DNA of 64,000 nucleotides from Archegozetes longisetosus (GCA_018873245.2 JAEMBT020000009.1:10249288-10313287); one strand, 5' to 3'. Positions 21,093-33,174 are shown, counted from the stretch's first letter. Program-made: numbers and translations. The notes: generated from the letters alone by a model not told the origin.

Positions 21093-22955
21093 AGGAAAAA
21101 TCAAAGCCCTTTACTTTTAGCCACGCTTTGAGCCCTTGCGCCACCTAAATTTTTAGATACCCCTCTTTTTGTACTACCCACATCTAAAATATCTCTCAAA
21201 AGTACGAATGCCTATGCGAGATATAGGGCAAAATGTGCATATAATAGCCTACCAATCCTATCAACGCAGGCTATGTAGCTCTTATTATGCTCAGCATAGT
21301 AAGAGCGATGGTCGTTTTAAGGTACAAGTATGGAGGCACACTGAGCCTCTGGGGTTCCTCGTTCAATATTCAAGCCGAGCACCGCGTTTTGCTAACAGAA
21401 TTAAACGTTTAATATACATATTAGTTGATGTTAGCCAAACGGGAGTTGATTCAATTATTGAATATTGCTGTCAGTGCAAAATGGACCTCTGCACTATCGG
21501 GTGCTGAACACACGTAATGTTAGTTCTGTGGTATCTCGGACTCGCCAGGTACGAGTCCGAGATAGCAAGACCGGCAAACTCGTTGGACGGGTTTTATGTC
21601 GATTTTGCTTCTGATAGCACTGATAGCGAGTAGGGTGGGAGGGTGGTATATTATAATTATTTTATCATTTTTATTTGTTTATTTTATTTATATTATTTAA
21701 ACTTGTACACCAGGCCCAAAACTTCTGGCCCGACCCGACCCGACCCGAACCCGACCTGAACAAGAATTAAAATAGTTAAAGAGGTAAAATTTAATCAGTT
21801 TATTGATTAAGTTAGTTGTGGTCTACACTGCAATAATAAATTGACGCAATGTGGAAAATCTTTCGTTTTTAATGTGATTCTCTATGACTAATTCCCACCA
21901 TTGTTTCGAAACGTTTAGCCCCTTAGAAATGATGTCAAGGTATTTATTGATTTTGCTCAGAGGCGAAATCGTCTTAATTTTCTATAACTCATGTCAAAAA
22001 GGCCGCATAAGATAATCAATTAATATTAAATACTTATCAATACACATAATTAGTTATTCTTTAAGTTTGTCAAACTCCCTAAAATTCGTATCGGATCTTT
22101 AAATATCAAATTTTAACTTTTCATTATCTGATAAAACGTGATAAAGTGTTAGTATATTTTCATTACAAAGTTTAGATTTAATAGTGCTTTAATGGTGATA
22201 AAAATTCCATCAGAGTATTAATTAAATTTTCATTAATCTTTCTGAGTACAACATATAGTTTATTGTTTTCAATAGACAAAGACTGGAAATTCTTCTGGCA
22301 ATTAAGAGTTCAGGCGATCGTAACGTGAATCCCATCTCACTTTTGCCATATGTTTCAGTGTAATATCTAATTGATTTTGAAATCCTGACTGTTTAGCCAC
22401 TTTCTCCAAAACCTTATATTTTTCTATCAATTCATTTATTGAATTTATTCCATTGCATTCATCAATATCATGTTCCTGGACTGAATTCATGTTATGAAAT
22501 GAGCTTTCTATCCATAAAATATCTTTAAATGCAAGCTTCATCGCCGAAGGTTTGTCTGCTACCATAATATAAGATCTCAAACATTTTTCAAAACTGTATT
22601 CAATATAAAACACTGAGATAAATTTCGGGCCAACTCGTCCAACTCGACCCGACATTTAATGACACCCTGCACGACCCGAACGAACAGATCTAATATTGTT
22701 TATCCTTTTTGTTTTTGATTTTTAAACTCTATACCTATGTGTGATACTTAGTATTACTACAGTTCTATAAAATAAACAGTTGTAATGTAAAAAATATTGA
22801 AATAATTGCGATTTTACACACTTTGTCCTATATCTCGCTTAGGCGTTTGCACTAGTGTCAAATATTTCAGGCGTGAGTAGTACAAGGGTAGAGGTATCTA
22901 AAAATATAGGTGGCACTCGGGCTCATTGTAGGGCAGGTTGTGGTTTTCTTCTTTC
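21093..22955. mobile_element. hAT-containing inverted-repeat element, copy 1
   Basis: The two ends are inverted copies: GCCACCTAAATTTTTAGATACC at 21139-21160 and the reverse of GGTATCTAAAAATATAGGTGGC at 22893-22915. Similarity runs about 100 bp inward (CGAGATATAGG and GTAGTACA motifs). A second copy is present inverted at 35351-36835. Inside are GACCCGACCCGACCCGAACC repeats (21721-21755) and a mirrored GACCCG cluster (22630-22680), typical of hAT subterminal regions, which bracket a transposase relic. So a hAT element probably lies inside an older inverted-repeat element. Outer boundaries are approximate. Confidence 0.7.
21845..22655 (-). pseudogene. hAT transposase fragment, copy 1
   Basis: The minus-strand frame 22655-22302 includes SYIMVADKPSAMKLAFKDIL and KHMAKVRWDSRYDRLNSXX-type sequence; after the stop the same region continues LSIENNKLYDVLRKINENL and TLMEFLSPLKHYSI, then LTLYHVLSDNEKLK. 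The order 'VRWDSRYDRL ... L..FL.PLK ... L..YHVL' is that of the middle of hAT transposases (usual form RW.S.Y.ML ... L.PF...T ... P..Y.V.P). Several stops and frameshifts are present and neither the zinc-finger start nor the dimerisation end is intact. Confidence 0.7.
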
Positions 22956-22959
22956 TGAA

Positions 22960-23086
22960 TAATATTCAAAGAGTTAATGGTCAGCCGCTCACTGAACACG
23001 AGTGAAATATGGTTATTTCTTAAGTTGTGGAGAATCGGCAAAAGAAACAACGCAGGTGAGCGGCTGACCATTAACTCTGAATATTG
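22960..23086. repeat. Small hairpin, GAGTTAATGGTCAGCCGCTCAC arms
   Basis: GAGTTAATGGTCAGCCGCTC at 22971-22990 is exactly mirrored by GAGCGGCTGACCATTAACTC at 23058-23078, with the flanking AATATTC also mirrored. Arms of about 30 bp enclose a loop of about 65 bp. It lies directly outside the right end of the hAT-containing element, so it may be a tiny MITE or a foldback insertion. Confidence 0.75.
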
Positions 23087-25259
23087 TTCAGAAATTTCAT
23101 TTCATAAAATGTGTGCAATTGAATTGTTTTGAATCGAAAATTTCGATATTATTTAATAATTGAATTGCAATAGTTTTAAACTTTAAGATTTCACATGAAT
23201 GTTATCTCGTATGGGTAGTTAATCGTCTATTTAGCCTTATTATCATCTCATCTGAGGTCACTACACTCGTGCTACTGAAAAAGTTTATAAACTCAATTTA
23301 AAGCAGCGCTAGGTGAGTACTCTATGATTTACTATGCTTGAGACGATCAATTTCATTTATCGATATCTTACCTTCACTGAGTCGCAGCGATTTGAAATTT
23401 TCAGATAACAAATTTCAGATGATGAATTTTTAATTGACATGAAATTTTTAATTTTTCGACTGTATCTACAGGTCAAACTAAAGGGGTACGCGTACCCTCG
23501 ATTATGAAGTGGATAGGGGCACTATGATCGATAAAAATTATCTCAAACAAAATGACAAAGAATGAAGTTAATTATCCAAAAACTGCAAGGGAATATGATA
23601 AATAGGTTCTGAGTAATGTGGGCTTAAAATAATTACCTTGTTTGAAACGCCCTGTATAAATAATATAAAGTTTTTAGTTTGATATTGTTGCCGCACTTGC
23701 CAAGTCAGATTGTCTCAAATGCGACTTTAAAAAACAGTAAAAGATATACAAACTTATTTATATTGAGACGGGATGTCAGTACTCCCGCCTATAAGCCGCC
23801 GAGGTTTTATTGGGGGAATATCCTCAAACAGACAATCACCCTTGCGACGAACTGTCACGTTCTGAGGAAGCGAAGCAAAAAAAAGAAAGAAGACAAAAAC
23901 AAAGACAAGAAAATAAAAGCCAAACTTCATTTGATGTGAATTGTTTTATTTCTAATTTTTATCTGAGGAGCTCTCAAAACAGGGCTCCCTTATATATACA
24001 TGTGTATTAGCAAAAGGTCAGTACGACTTGTGCTGACCATTAGTAGACTACAAAATTTTATTTTGTGTCATGTTTGTGCGTTATGATTGTGTTCGTTCGT
24101 TTATGTCATTTGTTTGTTTATTATGTGTCAATATAAAAAAATAACTAATCAAAACACTAGCTGTTATTAGATTAAATTTTATTTTAAGATATAAAATACA
24201 AAGATTTTAAAGTAAGGATACTGAAAATAAGACATCTGATGAGAAGATGATTAAACAAATCATTTATCAGCCTCGACTATGGCTTGTGAGTGCCCTTAAA
24301 TACTCACAAGTTTAGGGCCGTGACCAAACATATTCGCTTATGTTTAGAATTTTACTTCAACTAGTGGTCAGTCTCAATCGACACCCTAAAATATTGGTCT
24401 ACTCCTGATTGACCCAAGCTTGATTTGATCCAATCACTAATAGACCCAATCTGACTTGATCCAAGAGATTTTAACCCAAAGATATAACTCTATTTTTATT
24501 TGACCTAATGTTATAAAAGAAGAATACAGATTAAGGCTCTTGTCAAATGCTATTTCATAACAAATCTATTAAATAGAAAAAATGATATAAATAGTAAAAA
24601 CAGAAAATTATTAAATGGTTAGATCTAAAATAAAAGTAGAACAGTCTCAATTCATAGTAAAGTCATGAAAATCTTTGAACGCAAACGTACTTGATAACTA
24701 CATAAGTCGGTAAAGTCGATGTGATTATTAAAAGTTTATTTCAAAGTACCAAATTTTGAATCGAAGAGTTATTTATTTGGCATCTTATTAAAATATGAAA
24801 AGCTTTAATTGCTTTGTCTTAGTTTAAAAGTTAAAAGGACAGACTGTATTTTGATACGTTTCTTCACGCATAATCATTCAATGAAAAGTTATTCATAGTG
24901 TGATATTGGGTCAAAATGAACATTTATTTTTGTCATTTTGGGTGAAAGGACTATTGGGCTAAGATAGAAAAAAAGTTTGGGTCAAAAACCTCTTGGGTCA
25001 AATTGGAATCGGTTCTATGCGTAGAACATCTAAAATATTTAAGCTAATTCCGATGAATTGACACTTACTATCAATTCATCTTAAAATAGCTCTATTCTTG
25101 AGCTCAAGTGATAAAGTTTTATTACTTGAGTTCGCAGAATAGATCGCTTCTCTAAAGACTTGATGTTGCGCCCTATTTTGCCTTCTAACAAGAGACATAT
25201 GTGAATCCAAGGAAACATTTTGCATTCACAATATCATATTGTAAATCATGCAAATGCAT
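23087..25259. other. Intergenic, repeat-derived, no gene
   Basis: No coding region is supported; frames at 23679-24010 have low-complexity lysine-rich ends and no family features. A possible mariner-type remnant lies at 23468-23656 (TACAGGTCAAAC to GTTTGAAACGCCCTGTA). Around 24390-24500 and 24905-25010 many TTGACCCAA or TTGGGTCAA motifs occur in opposite orientation, suggesting another degraded inverted-repeat element. An imperfect hairpin with ACTCAAGTAATAAA-type arms is at 25090-25141. Confidence 0.4.
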
Positions 25260-25826
25260 GGAAAATAAATTAAGAGAACAGTTGAAAAGATTGACAAATT
25301 GTAAGTAACCAAAGCAAGTATTATGACCACTGGTTTTGAGAAATTATCGCAAATATAGAATAATCGTTTCGCTGTTTTCACGAATTCATCTATTCAGGCC
25401 TTATTAGAAAGTCCAATACTTAAGGGTAAAGTGAGTCCCGATATAATCTCGAATGGTTTCAAATAAGTCGAAAATTCTTTATTCTTGTAATTTCTATAAT
25501 TGAATCCACTGCATAGACAATGTTTAGGAGAATATTAATATCGCTAAGATATTGCAGTGAATTTTCGCGTTTACAGTGCATAAGTCCAGAATTATTGTGA
25601 AACATTAAGGATCTTCTGGTAATAGTAAAGAAATGATAGCTCTCATCAAAAATAAGGAATTCGCTATAGTAATCAATAATGGATTATGAAATCTGTTTCT
25701 TTTGTTGTATCCATTTTGGAAAAGAGATAAACCGATAAGATATAGATGAGATCCGTCAGAAGTGACCAACAATTTTTGAGCTAATATTTGTGATGGTTCA
25801 AAATTATTTTCCATATTCAACACCAT
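25260..25826 (-). pseudogene. Gr-like chemoreceptor, copy D, truncated relic
   Basis: The minus strand starts like the other copies (MVLNMENNFEPSQILAQKLL, then GSHLYLIGLSLFQNG) and stays open for 73 codons to 25605. It then follows the family pattern through several stops and frameshifts to about 25260, near the point that corresponds to residue 185-190 of copy B. The second half of the receptor, including exons 2 and 3, is missing. It is a dead, 3'-truncated copy; its stops make it older than the damage in copy A. Confidence 0.85.
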
Positions 25827-26100
25827 TCAATTTTCAGTTTTAATAAACTTTTATCAAATTAGAAAAATATTGTAATAACGTCTTAGTTTCTTAATTAGAC
25901 CTATATCATAATACTTTTGTAATAACCTATATCTCTAAACTCTAATTTTCACAACTCATCTTATATGTCAACATTTATTACTGATTTAAAGATTACTTTT
26001 TGTTTGTATAAAAGAAATCTTCACATGCTTGTCTCAACTGTACAAGTTATGAAGACAGCTGATAGTAAGCATATTTCAACTCTTAAAACCTGCCTAAGTA

Positions 26101-26997
26101 CAGGGTGTAAAAGAAAAGACTCCGTAAAAATAAAAGTTAATAACTTTTTAATTATTAGACTGATTTAAAAATGTTTGTTTTTGTTTAAAAGTAGAATAAT
26201 GGGAGTTTTTTCAGCTTTGGAACTTTAATGATTCTAGCACCCATGTCCTTTATATTCGTGAAATAGTTAACATTACAGTCTATGGGGAAAATTTTAAATT
26301 TGAATATCTTGAAAACGCGAGCCGATATCGACACCATTTTTACAAAACATATTTATTATATCATTATAGTCAACCTTATCAAATTTGACAACCATTGGTC
26401 AAGAAGTTTAAAAGTTATGGCTATTTTTCATATTTTCATACAGAATGTAGAATATTGAACTCCTTAAAAGTATTTCTTTATAGCTTTTTTATTTCAAGTC
26501 TAAGTTTTGAAACTAAGCCACATTTTTAGAAATAAGAATTTTTTTTCAAATTTTGTGCTTTTGTTTATGAGTGATTTCACTTTACTAAATAAAGCAGATT
26601 AAAAGTTATTAACTTTCACTTTTACCGAGTCTATTATTTTATATCCTCTACATTCTGCATGAAAATATGAAAAATAGCCATAGCTTATAAAGTTCTTGAC
26701 CAATGGTTGTCAAATTTGATAAGGTTGACTATAATGATATAATAAATATGTTTTGTAAAAATGGTGTCGATATCGGCTCGCGTTTTCAAGATATTCAAAT
26801 TTAAAATTTTTCCCATAGACTGTAATGTTAACTATTTCACGAATATAAAGGACATGGGTGCTAGAATCATTAAAGTTCCAAAGCTGAAAAAACTCCCATT
26901 ATTCTACTTTTAAACAAAAACAAACATCTTTAAATCAGTCTAATAATTAAAAAGTTATTAACTTTTATTTTTACGGAGTCTTTTCTTTTACACCCTG
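26101..26997. mobile_element. Hairpin MITE with very long (~390 bp) inverted arms
   Basis: The ends are CAGGGTGTAAAAGAAAAGAC and GTCTTTTCTTTTACACCCTG, flanked by TA. The two arms match for almost 390 bp with very few differences, leaving a short central loop around 26480-26640. CAGGGTGT ends with TA targets are typical of mariner-derived elements. Transcription through it would make a long double-stranded RNA. Confidence 0.92.
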
Positions 26998-28812
26998 TAT
27001 GTCATAATTAAACAATCCTCCAATCTTAGCTAAATGTGCTATTGACCTTAAAAGGTTTGGTCTATCATTGTAAAACGTTTTCTAATTTAACCCACCTATT
27101 TTTCCTATAAAATGTCGTGTTTTTCTTTAATTTTTCGCTCTTTTTCTCAGTGTTAAAATCCTGTGAAACCTTATGAAAATGTATTTGAATTGTGGTTATG
27201 TTCAATAAAGTGCTTATATTTAAAAATTGATTTCGTACACGCTTCTATCAAAGATCCAGACTTTACAATATATGAATATAATTATAAAGGTGCTCTGAAA
27301 CGATATCAAATAGAGGTGAAACTATTATTGAGTTTTATTATTTTATTGTTTTCATTCAATGACTCCATGATAAGAGCTAATCAAACTCCGATAGAATAAT
27401 ATCCCAATAAAACTCATAAAAGCCAATAATTGATATTATTTACTAAAATTGAGAGTAAATTTTATTTGATGAAAAATATTTTTATTTTATTTATTTTTCA
27501 ACACGAATAGTATCTTTATTATTTTATAATTTCATCTCATGCTAATGTGTCATTCAGAATTTGTAAGCTATCGCTTCTTAATCATGTTGTTAGATGAAAT
27601 TAAAGTTAATATAATTTTAATAATTATTAAGTGAATATTTATCTTAATAGTAAAAATGTATATCTGAGTAATTTACTTATTCTTCACTGAAATAAATGCT
27701 AAGAAATAATTAAAAATCTGCTCTCATCTATTTCTACAATTATTAAAAATTATTAAAGAATCAAAAATAAAAAGTGTTTCAAAAATATCTTATACTCAAT
27801 TGAAGAAAACAAATAAGTAGTTTATTAATGATGTTTAATGATTCCAATTCATTTTTAACCATCAATATTTAAGAGCTCTTAAACAACTTAACTGTCGGTA
27901 TAAGTGTATTATTTTGATCGATTACATTACCGCTTAAAAGTATGAAAAAAGTAATTCACTCGATGTCTTGCCTTTGATCGAATATAGCTTAATATTTACT
28001 AAGTCAATTTTGGCGAACTTCGTCTTGAATTAAAAAGTAATAATTTGTGATTCCAATTGTATAAAGATATAAAATAGTTTCATATTTTCAATAAAGCTAC
28101 AGACAATTAAATAACTTTCTTCGCTTTTTCATGCGATCATAAGTATGTGACTGAATCAAAGCAAGAAAAAAGTCATTTTACAATTCTTTAAGATTAAGTT
28201 AAACAGAATATCAATTCAATAAATACTTTTCAATTGAGATATATTGATCTAAAATGAATCTCTTGAGAAAAATAGTCAAATTATCAGAATTTACTAAAGC
28301 CGTACTTATTCAGGTATTCAGGATGAGAATTGAAGGCAAAGAATATTTATATTTAAAATTTTTGATGACTAGATTTTTCACGATAAATTTTTCGCCCAAG
28401 CCAATGCTCCATAAGCATTCTATCTATTTGTAAAATTTTAACATGTTTCCGAACTTCAAAACCTCAAAAAATCCTAATTTTATATGATAAAAGATGTCTA
28501 GACTTCTCATAGGTTTAGCTTTAAAAATTGCATAAGAAATTGATTTTCACTTGAAAATTTTCAAAAATATAATGAAATAATTAATGGTGTGAATTTTCTA
28601 CTGAATAATTTTCCAATGTTCATTACGCCAGACATCAAGTTCGAGAACGCAAAAAGTATTTTCGGTTAGTTCAAAAAGTCGTTTCTAAATTCTTTTTTTT
28701 GGCTTAAATATAGCAAATATAGAAATTTTCTAGTTCTTCAGTCTTCTGATAAATTTGTTTGAGTATTTCAGCTGAAATCAAATCAGAATGCCACTATTAG
28801 TTTGATTTCAAG
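26998..28812. other. Intergenic; outer end of the inverted duplication
   Basis: No gene is supported. A diverged Gr-flank sequence is visible around 27480-27900 (resembling 3120-3290). From about 28440 to 28811 the sequence is the reverse complement of 8687-9050. Confidence 0.45.
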
Positions 28813-29178
28813 GGTGTCAGGACAAAGGGGCGCGGACATAAGAGCGCGGGACATAAAAGCGCAACGATAAAATTCGCACACATTAGGGCGCGTACAAAAA
28901 GGGCGCAGACATAAGGATGCGGAAAAAGGCCGCCGACAAATTGACATAGGAATAAGAGCGCAATATTTAAAATCCTATTTTATAAACCTTATACGATTTT
29001 AAGACTTATTTTTATTTATTGATTGTCTATAGAGTCTTTGAAGCTTATTTATTGGATACATTTCACATATTAAAGTTATTTTTTTGCCATTTGATATTTG
29101 TCTATAATCACTTATTAAAAAAATATTTGAACTTCGTTCCTGTAGTACTTTTAATCTCATCGCCCCTGACTGTCCTGG
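28813..29178. repeat. Element with repeated GCGCGGACATAAG-like units at one end
   Basis: From 28820 to 28965 a degenerate unit of about 15-17 bp, consensus near GGGCGCGGACATAAGA, is repeated about eight times. The start, GTCAGGACAAAGGGGCG, is roughly mirrored by CGCCCCTGACTGTCCTGG at 29160-29178. The Gr B side lacks this insert at the matching place (about 8685). It resembles in style, but not in sequence, the minisatellite-ended element at 12730-13460. Confidence 0.5.
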
Positions 29179-29318
29179 AAGTATAGAATCCTTTCGATTA
29201 TTTTCTTTGGAGATACCTTAAAAGTAAAGTCTATGATAAGAATCCTCAGTCAATAGAAGAGCTCGAAAGTGAAATTGAAAGTAAATATTCAATATTTATT
29301 ATACAGTATTGAATGACG

Positions 29319-29642
29319 TTATCGACAATTTTGAAGTTCGATTAGGCCACGTTCATTTAGAGAACGGATGGCATTACGAATATATCGTTTCATAAAATCC
29401 CACTTTTCTTCTTTCTTTTTGTAAAAAATATCAATAAAATTCCTTGTGCTTTTGAAGTTATAAAATTTTGCAATATAGTTGTCAATTATTGTACGCCCTG
29501 AATATTGGACATTCTCTTGGTATCTGATATTAAGGGTCGAGAAAATGATTTTGTCGTAGCCTAGAGTAAAATCTACGATAGTTACAGCAAAACCAATTGT
29601 ATATCCGGATTCCACGTCATATAGTACAATAAAAAAGTTCAT
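29319..29642 (-). CDS. Hypothetical protein, 107 aa, possible gene fragment
   Basis: I do not recognise this protein. It starts MNFFIVLYDVESGYTIGF and ends RSLNERGLIELQNC, with a charged middle (FYKKKEEKWDFMKRYIRN). Composition looks like real coding sequence rather than an open frame by chance. A broken copy of its first half is at about 8405-8560 on the plus strand, in the inverted duplicate, where the frame is lost. It may be the remnant of a host gene caught in the duplication. No signal peptide or membrane segment is convincing, and no clear intron structure was seen. Confidence 0.3.
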   Translation of the reverse strand: MNFFIVLYDVESGYTIGFAVTIVDFTLGYDKIIFSTLNIRYQENVQYSGRTIIDNYIAKFYNFKSTRNFIDIFYKKKEEKWDFMKRYIRNAIRSLNERGLIELQNCR

Positions 29643-30004
29643 TAATGTTTATTATCAACTTTGTTTTCGATGTTTTAGATACAACGGACCAAAGAATAAA
29701 CACGAAAATTGATCTCTTCTTAAGACATAGTTAAGACAAAAAAGTTTATTGGGCTAAAAATGGTATTTTTATTATATAATTGATTTGTTAAAATATAGAA
29801 TTCTTGAGAAAGAAGTAGAACTAAATGACTGTCAAACATGAGGTTAACTTAAAAGTGTTTATCAGGGATTCTATGGCGAAACACTAAAATTAAAGCATTA
29901 TTAAAAAACTAATTAATAAAGTTTTATAATATGTCAAGAGCCAATTAGTGTATAATTATTATGTAATCATTACGTTAAAGTTTATCACTAAGCTTAAGTA
30001 TATA

Positions 30005-30634
30005 CAGGGCTGGCGTTAAGTCACTTCATTTTTGAAAATTTTATTTCTCAGAAACTATAACAGATAACTAAGTGAAACAAAAAGCAAACAAAAGAAGATA
30101 TGTGGAAGTTTAATGTATCAGGTCTCCAAATAATTAATGTCGTTTTTTTGAATGGGTTTAATTGAATATATACGACATTAATTATTTGGAGACCTAATAT
30201 TAATTTTCAAAGTGAGCACCACCTATAACAATTAGGTGGCGAAGACGAGTCTCTAAATTGCCAATAGCGCATTCAAAATTATCGGTTCCTATCGATTGGA
30301 TCAAGGCACTGATGCGCTGCTTGAGGTCTTCTTGATTTTAAAAATTTTACCCTTACACTACATGGATAATGAGTGTTGAGTGATGTCAAAATTCTGTGCG
30401 AAACGCTCTTACAGTTTGAGTTGGGTTTTGTCCGTTTTGACAATAGAGTCGGAAAATAGCCACCCGTTTGTCTTTTGTGTAACATCTCGTGGGGGACGCC
30501 AAATTGAATTTAACTAGAATATGTAAACAAGACCTCCACTTCTCCTAAATCTCTATAATAATATAATAGATCATAGCCGGCTAAATTAAAAATACCGCGA
30601 AATTTAAAAATGAAGTGACTTATCGCCAACCCTG
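30005..30634. mobile_element. Internally deleted mariner-like element
   Basis: The ends are CAGGGCTGGCGTTAAGTCAC TTCATTTTT and AAAAATGAAGTGACTTATCG CCAACCCTG, flanked by TA. It contains the start and the very end of a transposase gene on the minus strand, but not the catalytic middle. Confidence 0.85.
30190..30495 (-). pseudogene. Mariner-like transposase, N- and C-terminal remnants joined
   Basis: Minus strand: YTKDKRVAIFRLYCQNGQNP and TQTVRAFRTEF are the first helix-turn-helix of a mariner-type transposase (pattern 'V.I...Y......P..T.R.FR'). After a deletion the sequence continues LKQRISALIQSIGTD and FECAIGNLETRLRHLIVIGG, which is the usual C-terminus ('LR.RI...I..I...ml..v..n...R...C....GGH'). 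All three catalytic Asp residues are deleted, and a stop and a frame change lie between the parts. Confidence 0.75.
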
Positions 30635-31824
30635 TAATAGTAAGGGTGAATCCGGGCTAAAGGGGTTCCCGACCTATCACCCCTAAAGTGTTATATATCA
30701 TTGAATTCAGTTCATCAAGCTGAACATTTTGACACCACACTTGACCACTTCTGATGCGAATCTGACCACTTCCAACTCCCGGTGGGAGTGGCTGACCCCG
30801 CCAAGTAACATATCATTAGACTCATGAGATCAAACTGAGCATTTTGATACCTCACTTGATCAATTATCTCAAGTAATTCTCGAGATATCCATCATTATTT
30901 GGTTTAGTACCTCGTAATTGATAAACCTGGATTCTCGAGTCGTAACCTAAACAAGCCTGATATAAACTAAGGGAGAATAAGTTAGGTCGCAAAACGACCT
31001 AACCTATTATACCTTAGTTTAAATCAGGTTTGGCTTGGATTATAACTTGGTAAAGCCAGGTTTACCCATTTCCGAGGGGGTTAGGTTCGGGTTTGGAGTA
31101 GTCAAATATGGTATCAAAATGTTCAGCTCGACGAACCGAATAAAGTGATGTATTAAACTTAAAGGTGGGGGGGATCGGGAAACACCTTAGACCCATTAGC
31201 CTGGATTTATCCATAGTCAATATAATTTTTTAAAATATAAATACTAAAAAAATATGTTACGTTACACATTGGCAGATAATTTCTTAATATGCCATTTAAA
31301 ATTTATATATTATTACTTTTATTAAGCTTAATTTGCACGAATTGCTTCTGACTTTCCATTGTAAGAATTTTAATCAATAAAAGTATGTCAGCATATATTT
31401 CAAACACATAAATTTAATGTAAATTTTCGATCGAAAAAGTAAATTCGTATTGACACTTAAGTTGTTAAAAGGTTTTAGTTATTGAGTCCTAGAAATGTAT
31501 TTGAATCATTAAACATTGAAAAAAAACCTATTAATTTCTTATCTTCATTGAGTATATGATGTATATAAGTACACTCGTAATGACGTTTATATTGTATATA
31601 AGTTTAAATTTTGAACTTGGTAAACAAGGCAATTATTGAACTGTTGGTGAATTTTTATTACAATATCTTTTTATTTAAGTTTGATTTGCTCTTATCACGA
31701 AACCATTGAATGAATATCTATGAAATAATAGCAAAATTGAATATTATCACATCTTTTTGATATTCGAGAGCACTTCGACTTGTGTATTTTTCAAATTTGA
31801 TAAGTTATTAAAACTGAAATCTGA

Positions 31825-33174
31825 ATGGCGTTTAATATTGAAAGTGAGTTCGATCCATCACAAATATTACCCTCAGAATTGTTGGTCACTTCTGCAGGAT
31901 CTCATTTATATCTCATGGGTTTGTCTCTTTTCCAATACGGATCAAGTAAAAGGAACAGATTTCATAACCCATTATTAATTACTATAGAGATTTCAACATT
32001 TTTGATCAAATGTATCATTTCTTTACTATTGTCAGAAGAAAATCCTGAATATTTCATATTAATTCTCGATTTCGCATACTTTATAAACGTGAGAATTCAC
32101 TTTAATATATTAGCCATTATAGCATTTTTGTTAACACTGGCCACACAATGGATTCATTATAGAAATTACAAGAACAACGAATTCCCTATTTATTTGAAAC
32201 CATTTGATATGATATCAGGACTCACTTCACCCTTAAGTATTGGACTTTCAGATAAAGTCCGAATATATAGATTCATGAAAAGAGCGAAGCGAATATTCCA
32301 TATTTGCGATAATTTCTCAAAACCGATGGCTTTAACAAGTTTGCTGATTGCTTTAAACTTGCCCATCTTTTCCAACTGCTCTCTCATTCAATTTGTTTTC
32401 TATGTATTTCCTCTGAATTTGATCTTCATTTTATCGGGTTATCACGCCTACATGACTCTTATGTACCACATCGTCTACTTTTATCTCATTTGTTATTACC
32501 TATCGATCAAATCTGAAGAATTGAACGAGAAAATTAAGATTTTTGCCAAAAGCAAATCAAAGTTAACGAACAAAAGAGCTATGGTTATAATGAAGACTTT
32601 GAATACAAACTATTTGGAAATCAGTTCGTTTAACAAAGAATTTTGGTCGAAGTACTTATTCTGGCTTTGGTTTACATGCACTTATATAACTGACTTGCTC
32701 TTATTCATTGTTATATTCTCGAAAACTGGTTTAATGTTGAAATTGCTTATCATTTATACTTTTCTTATTATCATATGCCTTATCATATTAATCATAAGTT
32801 GTGCCTCTTCTGTCTATTATCAAACTAATAAAAGTTATGATATATTATTGGGAATCGTGTTCACACCTAAAAAGCTGTCCTTAACTAATGCCACACATAT
32901 GAAAGTTTGTAAAACTCACAAGTATTAAACAATTACTCATTGAGTAAACGATGATTTTAATTATTTTTTAGTTTTCGTCATTCATAGAGAGATTAAGTCA
33001 AAAGAAAATTGGATTTTATTGTTGGAAATTGTTTGTTATAAATCACTTTCGTGGATATGAAGTAAGATCTGATTTGTAATCTAATATGGATTTTAAAATT
33101 AATTTTATTGTTTATAGATCATGGCTTTGACTACGATTTTTATGTTGAAAATCATAGAAATGTCATTGTATTGA
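31825..33174 (+). CDS. Gr-like 7TM chemoreceptor, copy E (3 exons, 408 aa)
   Basis: Predicted gustatory-receptor-like membrane protein. Exons are 31825-32904, 32972-33061 and 33118-33174. Exon 1 gives 360 residues from MAFNIESEFDPSQILPSELL with about six hydrophobic segments and SCASSVYYQTNKSYDILLGI near its end. Exon 2 encodes FIERLSQKKIGFYCWKLFVI. Exon 3 encodes IMALTTIFMLKIIEMSLY plus TGA. Donors are AAA/GTTTGT and GAA/GTAAG, acceptors TTTTTTAG and TTTATAG, both phase 0; the introns are 67 and 56 bp. It is the closest relative of copy B (exon 3 is identical in protein) and lies in the opposite orientation with its flanks. Without splicing, the reading frame would stop shortly after the first donor, losing TM7. 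Confidence 0.83.

Noticed and set aside
21169..21507. Open frame of 112 codons (MYYPHLKYLSKVRMPMRD...)
   Set aside because: It lies across the inverted end of the hAT-containing element; the copy at 36561-36761 is open only because it is the same terminal repeat. No conserved domain was recognised.
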